This document shows, one piece after another, positions 59,586 to 64,000 of a stretch of 64,000 bases of DNA (positions within the stretch are counted from its first letter, which is position 1; each line of letters opens with the position of its first letter). The stretch is from Pseudomonas frederiksbergensis (GTDB lineage Bacteria > Pseudomonadota > Gammaproteobacteria > Pseudomonadales > Pseudomonadaceae). The notes under the pieces are model-generated. The model was not told the DNA's origin, did not search any database, and saw nothing but the letters and a program-made list of their open reading frames with translations. The DNA is taken from NCBI RefSeq assembly GCF_001874645.1, contig NZ_CP017886.1:868001-932000 (forward strand), given 5' to 3'. The position numbers and the translations under genes were made by a program.

Positions 59586-59607
59586 GCCGCGCGAGCATGG
59601 AGTCCAG

Positions 59608-59838
59608 ATGCCAGCTCTTTATGTGATGATCCCGGCGGCGCTGCTGATCGTCGCCATCGCCATTTACATTTTTTTCTGGGCGGTCGATAGCGGTCAGTAC
59701 GACGACCTCGACGGTCCGGCCCACAGCATCCTGTTCGACGACCAGGACCCGAATCATCAGGCAGCGGTCGATGAAGCCAGCGGTCACTCACCGACTGATC
59801 CGGCCAAGCCGAGCGACAAGGCCCCGCCTCATGCTTGA
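59608..59838 (+). CDS. ccoS: cbb3 oxidase maturation protein CcoS
   Basis: A 76-residue protein with one helix (MIPAALLIVAIAIYIFFWAV) and the family motif SGQYDDLDGPAHSILFDDQ. CcoS is needed for heme and copper insertion into CcoN. Overlaps the next gene by eight bases (ATGCTTGA). Confidence 0.93.
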   Translation: MPALYVMIPAALLIVAIAIYIFFWAVDSGQYDDLDGPAHSILFDDQDPNHQAAVDEASGHSPTDPAKPSDKAPPHA

Positions 59839-60514
59839 GTTGGCGCCACTGCTGGTTTCTGCGTTGATCCTTGGTCTGCTCGGCGGCGGGCATTGCCTGG
59901 GCATGTGTGGCGGACTGATGGGCGCCCTGACCCTGGCGATTCCCAAGGAACAACGCAGCCGGCGTTTTCGTTTGTTGCTGGCGTACAACCTCGGGCGAAT
60001 TCTCAGCTACGCCACCGCCGGCCTGCTGATCGGCCTGGCGGGATGGGCGGTGGCCAACAGTCCGGCAGCGATGCTCATGCGGATCCTCGCCGGATTGCTG
60101 CTGATCGCCATGGGCCTGTACCTGGCTGGCTGGTGGAGCGGCCTGACCCGCATCGAAAGCCTGGGACGTGGCTTGTGGCGCTATGTACAGCCAGTTGCCA
60201 ACCGACTGTTGCCGGTGTCGAGCCTGCCGCGCGCGTTGCTGCTCGGTGCGCTCTGGGGCTGGCTGCCGTGCGGTTTGGTCTACAGCACACTGTTGTGGTC
60301 TGCCAGTCAGGGCAATGCCATCGATAGCGCGTTGTTGATGCTCGCGTTTGGTCTTGGCACCTGGCCAGTTTTGTTGGCCACTGGCCTTGCGGCCGAACGT
60401 GTCACAGCGTTGCTGCGCAAGCGTAGCGTGCGCATGACCGGCGGCCTTCTGGTCATGCTGTTCGGCATCTGGACCCTGCCGGGACCGCATCAGCATTGGT
60501 TGATGGGGCATTAA
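59831..60514 (+). CDS. SafE/TauE-like membrane permease of the cbb3 cluster
   Basis: A 227-residue membrane protein with about six helices. ATG 59831 (MLELAPLLVSALILGLLGG) overlaps ccoS; the longer frame adds 20 residues inside ccoS. Motifs GGGHCLGMCGGLMG and WGWLPCGLVYSTL, with conserved His/Cys/Met, suggest metal handling, as in DsbD-like and copper-related family members. Often annotated as a sulfite exporter; linkage to ccoGHIS argues for a role in oxidase assembly. Function not proven. Confidence 0.85.
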   Translation: MLELAPLLVSALILGLLGGGHCLGMCGGLMGALTLAIPKEQRSRRFRLLLAYNLGRILSYATAGLLIGLAGWAVANSPAAMLMRILAGLLLIAMGLYLAGWWSGLTRIESLGRGLWRYVQPVANRLLPVSSLPRALLLGALWGWLPCGLVYSTLLWSASQGNAIDSALLMLAFGLGTWPVLLATGLAAERVTALLRKRSVRMTGGLLVMLFGIWTLPGPHQHWLMGH

Positions 60515-60518
60515 AAGC

Positions 60519-60558
60519 AAAAGATCAAAAGATCAAAAGATCAAAAGATCAAAAGATC
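60519..60558 (+). repeat. Tandem 8-bp repeat (AAAAGATC x5)
   Basis: Five perfect, uninterrupted AAAAGATC units, the last one continuing into GCAGCC of repeat J. Each unit has a GATC site. Confidence 0.92.
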
Positions 60559-60624
60559 GCAGCCTTCGGCAGCTCCTACACGGGATCGGCGTGCATCTGG
60601 AGCTGCCACAGGCTGCGATCTTTT
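60519..60624. repeat. REP-like palindromic doublet J
   Basis: Outward-facing pair: AAAAGATCGCAGCCTTCGGC ... CAGGCTGCGATCTTTT, between the permease gene and hemN. Its left end includes the AAAAGATC tandem array. Confidence 0.85.
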
Positions 60625-60650
60625 CCGACTTCACGCAGCAATAACCACCC

Positions 60651-60664
60651 TTGATGCAAATCAA
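60651..60664 (+). promoter_or_regulatory. Anr box of hemN
   Basis: TTGATGCAAATCAA, perfect TTGAT-N4-ATCAA. Its centre (60657.5) lies 32 bp before the centre of TAGACT (60687-60692), which gives a start near 60699 and an Anr site at -41.5, the class II position. Confidence 0.9.
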
Positions 60665-60686
60665 GATGCCCCAACGCCGCACCCCC

Positions 60687-60692
60687 TAGACT
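60687..60692 (+). promoter_or_regulatory. hemN -10 element
   Basis: TAGACT, positioned by the Anr box. No recognisable -35 is needed for such promoters. Predicted start about 30 bp before the hemN ATG. Confidence 0.65.
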
Positions 60693-60728
60693 CGCCATCA
60701 CTGCCAGCCTATCCGGGGGAATGCCCGC

Positions 60729-62111
60729 ATGCTCGACGCCATTCGTTGGGACACAGATCTGATCCGCCGTTATGACCTGGCGGGACCTCGCTACACCTCA
60801 TACCCGACCGCGGCGCAATTCAACAGCCAGGTCGGCACTTTCGATCTGTTTCATGCCCTGCGCGAAAGCCGCAAGGCGCTGCGCCCGCTGTCGCTGTATG
60901 TGCACGTGCCGTTCTGCGCGAACATCTGCTACTACTGCGCCTGCAACAAGGTCATCACCAAGGACCGTGGCCGCGCCCTGCCCTACTTGCAACGCCTGGA
61001 ACAAGAGATCCAGTTGATCGCCTGTCACCTGGACCCGAACCAGAAAGTCGAGCAACTGCACTTCGGCGGCGGCACCCCGACCTTCCTCAGCCACGACGAA
61101 CTGCGCCAGTTGATGGCGCAACTGCGCCAGCATTTCAACCTGCTGGACGATGACTCCGGCGATTACGGTATCGAGATCGACCCGCGCGAAGCCGACTGGT
61201 CAACCATGGGCCTGCTGCGCGAGCTGGGTTTCAACCGGGTCAGCATCGGCCTGCAAGACCTTGACCCTGCCGTACAGCGTGCGGTCAATCGCCTGCAAAG
61301 CCTGGAGGAAACGCGGGCGGTGATCGACGCGGCGCGTACCTTACAGTTCCGCTCGATCAATATCGATCTGATCTACGGCCTGCCCAAGCAAACCGCCGAG
61401 AGCTTCGCCCGCACCGTGGACGAAGTCATCAGTCTGCAACCGGATCGGCTCTCGGTGTTCAACTACGCGCACCTGCCCGAACGCTTCATGCCGCAGCGGC
61501 GAATCAACAGCAACGACCTGCCGGCACCCGCCGAAAAACTGAACATGCTTCAGCGCACCATCGAGCAACTGACCGCCGCTGGTTATCGCTACATCGGCAT
61601 GGACCATTTCGCCCTGCCGGATGATGAGCTGGCCATCGCTCAGGAAGAGTCGACGCTACAACGCAACTTCCAGGGTTACACCACCCACGGTCATTGCGAC
61701 CTGATCGGTCTTGGCGTGTCGGCCATCAGCCAGATTGGTGATTTGTACTGCCAGAACAGCAGCGATCTGAATCAGTACCAAAACGCTCTGGCCAGCGCAC
61801 AACCGGGCACCAGCCGTGGTCTGTTGTGTAACCAGGACGACCGCCTGCGGCGGGCAGTGATTCAGCAATTGATCTGCACGTTCAGCCTCGCATTCGCCCA
61901 GATCGAACAGGCCTTCAACATCGATTTTCGCGGCTACTTCAGCGAGCTCTGGCCTCAGTTGCGGGCCATGGCCGAGGATGGCCTGATCGAGCTCGACAAC
62001 GAGAAAATCGTGGTCCTGCCCGCCGGCCGGTTGCTGGTCCGCTCGGTGTGCATGGTCTTCGATGCTTACCTGGAACAACAGAATCGCCAGCGCTTCTCTC
62101 GGGTGATTTAA
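60729..62111 (+). CDS. hemN: Oxygen-independent coproporphyrinogen III oxidase
   Basis: A 460-residue radical-SAM enzyme of anaerobic heme synthesis. Cluster cysteines C63, C67, C70 (VPFCANICYYCACNK), with C72 as the further conserved residue. Other features: HFGGGTPTFL, YGIEIDPREADW, GLQDLDPAVQRAVNR and INIDLIYGLPKQT. Full length. Controlled by the Anr box at 60651. Placed between the cbb3 assembly genes and anr, as in other pseudomonads; it supplies heme for the oxidases under low oxygen. Confidence 0.97.
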   Translation: MLDAIRWDTDLIRRYDLAGPRYTSYPTAAQFNSQVGTFDLFHALRESRKALRPLSLYVHVPFCANICYYCACNKVITKDRGRALPYLQRLEQEIQLIACHLDPNQKVEQLHFGGGTPTFLSHDELRQLMAQLRQHFNLLDDDSGDYGIEIDPREADWSTMGLLRELGFNRVSIGLQDLDPAVQRAVNRLQSLEETRAVIDAARTLQFRSINIDLIYGLPKQTAESFARTVDEVISLQPDRLSVFNYAHLPERFMPQRRINSNDLPAPAEKLNMLQRTIEQLTAAGYRYIGMDHFALPDDELAIAQEESTLQRNFQGYTTHGHCDLIGLGVSAISQIGDLYCQNSSDLNQYQNALASAQPGTSRGLLCNQDDRLRRAVIQQLICTFSLAFAQIEQAFNIDFRGYFSELWPQLRAMAEDGLIELDNEKIVVLPAGRLLVRSVCMVFDAYLEQQNRQRFSRVI

Positions 62112-62190
62112 GTCACCCCACACTGGCCTCGACGTCATTGCGTAGGTTACCCTTACATCTTATGTGTGCTTTCCCACAAGGATCTAAGAA

Positions 62191-62925
62191 ATGTCCGAGC
62201 CAGTTAAACTGCGCGCTCATAGCCAGGCACATTGCAAGGATTGCAGCCTGGCCCCCCTCTGCCTGCCACTTTCTCTGAATCTGGAAGACATGGATGCGCT
62301 GGACGATATCGTCAAACGTGGTCGCCCGCTGAAGAAAGGCGAGTTCCTGTTCCGCCAGAGCGACCAGTTCGATTCCGTCTTTGCAGTACGCTCCGGGGCG
62401 TTGAAAACCTTCAGCCTGAGCGACAGCGGTGAAGAGCAGATCACCGGCTTCCACCTGCCGAGCGAACTGGTCGGCTTGTCGGGCATGGACACCGAGAGCC
62501 ACCCGGTTTCGGCCCAGGCACTGGAAACCACTTCGGTGTGCGAAATCCCCTTCGAACGTCTCGATGAACTGGCCCTGCAACTGCCACAGTTGCGCCGCCA
62601 GTTGATGCGCGTGATGAGCCGCGAGATTCGTGACGATCAGCAGATGATGCTGCTGCTCTCGAAGAAAACCGCTGACGAACGTATCGCCACATTCCTGGTC
62701 AACCTGTCGGCGCGTTTCCGCGCACGCGGATTCTCTGCCAACCAGTTCCGCCTGAGCATGTCACGCAACGAAATCGGTAATTACCTGGGCCTCGCGGTGG
62801 AAACCGTGTCCCGGGTGTTCACGCGCTTCCAGCAGAACGAGCTGATCGCCGCCGAAGGCAAGGAAGTGCATATCCTCGACCCAATCCAGCTGTGTGCGCT
62901 GGCCGGTGGCTCGGTCGAAGGCTGA
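62191..62925 (+). CDS. anr: Oxygen-responsive regulator Anr (Fnr family)
   Basis: A 244-residue CRP/Fnr-type regulator whose [4Fe-4S] cluster is lost in air. Cluster ligands: C15, C18, C24 and C117. The cyclic-nucleotide-like beta-roll spans residues ~40-125. The helix-turn-helix ([20 protein letters not shown]) has the E-SR pattern that reads TTGAT half-sites. It activates hemN and, by family, the cbb3 genes. All cysteines are intact. It follows hemN directly. Confidence 0.97.
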   Translation: MSEPVKLRAHSQAHCKDCSLAPLCLPLSLNLEDMDALDDIVKRGRPLKKGEFLFRQSDQFDSVFAVRSGALKTFSLSDSGEEQITGFHLPSELVGLSGMDTESHPVSAQALETTSVCEIPFERLDELALQLPQLRRQLMRVMSREIRDDQQMMLLLSKKTADERIATFLVNLSARFRARGFSANQFRLSMSRNEIGNYLGLAVETVSRVFTRFQQNELIAAEGKEVHILDPIQLCALAGGSVEG

Positions 62926-63003
62926 CGTGGCGATTGCGGCTGAGCGAACCTGCTCGGCCGCCGTTATACTGCGGCGTTTGTAGCCTGCCAGGACACCTCG
63001 ACG

Positions 63004-63552
63004 ATGATCATCGACTCCTTCGACATCAAATCCCTGATCCGCCCCGTGATCGACTTTCCAAAGCCGGGCGTAATCTTTCGCGACATCACCCCGCTGTTCC
63101 AATCTCCGAAGGCCCTGCGCCTGGTGATGGACAGCTTTGCGCACCGCTACGTAGAGGCTGACTTCACGCACATCGGCGCCATGGATGCGCGCGGCTTTCT
63201 GATTGGATCAATCATTGCCTATCAGCTGAACAAGCCGCTGGTGCTGTTCCGCAAGCAAGGCAAACTGCCGGCTGACGTGCTGTCCGAGGGTTATCAGACC
63301 GAGTACGGCGAAGCCTTCCTTGAAGTCCACGCCGACAGCCTGTGCGAGGGTGATTCGGTGGTAATGTTCGATGACCTGATCGCCACTGGCGGCACGCTGA
63401 TTGCTGCTGCGAACCTGATTCGGCGCATGGGCGCGCGGGTTTTCGAAGCCGCTGCAATTATCGATCTGCCGGAGTTGGGCGGCTCCCAGCGGCTGGAAGA
63501 CATGGGCATCCCGACGTTTTGCCTGACGCAGTTTGCGCTGACCGACAAGTAA
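63004..63552 (+). CDS. apt: Adenine phosphoribosyltransferase
   Basis: A 182-residue purine-salvage enzyme (adenine + PRPP to AMP). PRPP-binding loop [14 protein letters not shown] (D123-D124). Start [20 protein letters not shown] and [12 protein letters not shown] match the family. 78 bp after anr, a conserved neighbour in pseudomonads. The end abuts REP-like copy K. Confidence 0.96.
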   Translation: MIIDSFDIKSLIRPVIDFPKPGVIFRDITPLFQSPKALRLVMDSFAHRYVEADFTHIGAMDARGFLIGSIIAYQLNKPLVLFRKQGKLPADVLSEGYQTEYGEAFLEVHADSLCEGDSVVMFDDLIATGGTLIAAANLIRRMGARVFEAAAIIDLPELGGSQRLEDMGIPTFCLTQFALTDK

Positions 63553-63558
63553 GCCCCT

Positions 63559-63643
63559 AAAAGATCGCAGCCGTAGGAGCTGCCTAAGGCTGCGATCTTT
63601 TGATCTATGTTGGTAAAGATCGCAGCCTGCGGCAGCGCCTACA
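63559..63643. repeat. REP-like cluster K (three arms)
   Basis: AAAGATCGCAG-CC, GTAGGAGCTGCCTAAGGC and GATCGCAGCCTGCGGCAGC in one stretch: three arms instead of the usual two. The right end reads CTACAGC, which supplies the TAG stop of the dehydrogenase gene. Confidence 0.78.
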
Positions 63644-64000
63644 GCCCCATCTGCTTGCTGATGATCTCGTTCATCACTTCCCGCGTACCACCCCCGATCG
63701 AAAGGATCCGGTTGTCGCGGTAAAGCCGCTCCACCAGGCTTTCACGCATATAACCCAGCCCACCCAGGATCTGCACAGCGTCGCTGGTGATGCGATCGGC
63801 GGTGTCAGTGGCAAAATTCTTGGCCATGGATATTTCCTTGATCACGCTTTGCCCAGCGGCCATTTTCGCCGCCTGGCGATAGGTGAACTCTCGAGAGACT
63901 TCCAGCGCCGTGGCCATCTCCGCCAAGCGATGCTTGAGTACCTGAAACTTGCCAATCGGTTTGCCGAACGCTTCGCGCTGCCGGGCCCATTTCAGGCTTT
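63639..64000 (-). CDS. Acyl-CoA dehydrogenase, C-terminal part (5' end outside window)
   Basis: About 120 C-terminal codons of the flavoenzyme that starts beta-oxidation. Visible: REAFGKPIGKFQVLKHRLAE, TADRITSDAVQILGGLGYM and NRILSIGGGTREVMNEIISK, the helical domain and FAD/active-site loops. The substrate class cannot be told. The stop (TAG) is made by the edge of repeat K. Confidence 0.9.
   Translation of the reverse strand, partial: SLKWARQREAFGKPIGKFQVLKHRLAEMATALEVSREFTYRQAAKMAAGQSVIKEISMAKNFATDTADRITSDAVQILGGLGYMRESLVERLYRDNRILSIGGGTREVMNEIISKQMGL

Overview
The window looks like core chromosome of a Pseudomonas of the fluorescens group. The proteins are recognisably pseudomonad: Anr, PsrA, two tandem cbb3 oxidase operons, a 715-residue FadB with a 391-residue FadA, and a PA1571-family small protein. 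Gene order largely follows two blocks that I remember from P. aeruginosa: lolE to slt (about PA2988-PA3020) and tusA/rlmM/acnA to apt (about PA1564-PA1543). The intergenic gaps are peppered with palindromic GTAGGAGCTGCCGCAGGC-type repeats typical of fluorescens-group genomes. I see no prophage, insertion sequence, CRISPR array, rRNA or tRNA. Species assignment is inference.

Layout. 1-9800: end of a Lol lipoprotein-export permease gene, a PilZ protein and a glycerophosphodiesterase, then sthA, apbE, a citrate-type MFS transporter, a class C beta-lactamase and gapB. 9900-18750: mfd, a CsiV-like periplasmic protein and an SNF2 helicase on the plus strand, facing nagZ, a methylthioinosine phosphorylase and a possible unannotated 50-residue gene. 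18800-30100: psrA and the divergent lexA-sulA operon with readable operators, then topA, fadBA, a likely small RNA and a universal stress protein. 30100-41150: an ABC-F ATPase, the lytic transglycosylase slt, an exporter-type ABC protein, pdxB, a MATE exporter, tusA and rlmM. 41500-47700: acnA, a CPBP membrane protease, the aerotaxis receptor aer and an alpha/beta hydrolase. 47770-60510: two complete ccoNOQP operons followed by the assembly genes ccoG, ccoH, ccoI, ccoS and a SafE/TauE-like permease. 60730-63550: hemN, anr and apt. The window closes inside an acyl-CoA dehydrogenase gene.

Functional logic. The right-hand third is a microaerobic respiration module. It contains two cbb3 oxidases, their copper and heme insertion factors, oxygen-independent heme synthesis (hemN, with a perfect Anr box correctly spaced from a -10) and the oxygen sensor Anr; the energy-taxis receptor Aer lies just upstream. 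The middle combines fatty-acid beta-oxidation (fadBA), the fatty-acid-responsive regulator psrA, and the SOS regulator lexA with its inhibitor partner sulA. The left part covers redox balance (sthA), gluconeogenesis or glycolysis (gapB), repair (mfd) and cell-wall recycling (nagZ).

The most unusual signals are in DNA structure, not gene content. (1) The last two thirds of the two ccoP genes are 98.5% identical over exactly 591 bp, while the neighbouring cco genes have diverged, which suggests recent gene conversion. (2) A 140-bp element with terminal inverted repeats occurs twice, once inside fadBA and once against the acnA ribosome-binding site, in the same orientation relative to the downstream gene. 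(3) A plus-strand terminator with no plus-strand gene before it suggests an unannotated small RNA upstream of fadB. (4) Three genes take their stop codon from the REP-like repeat.
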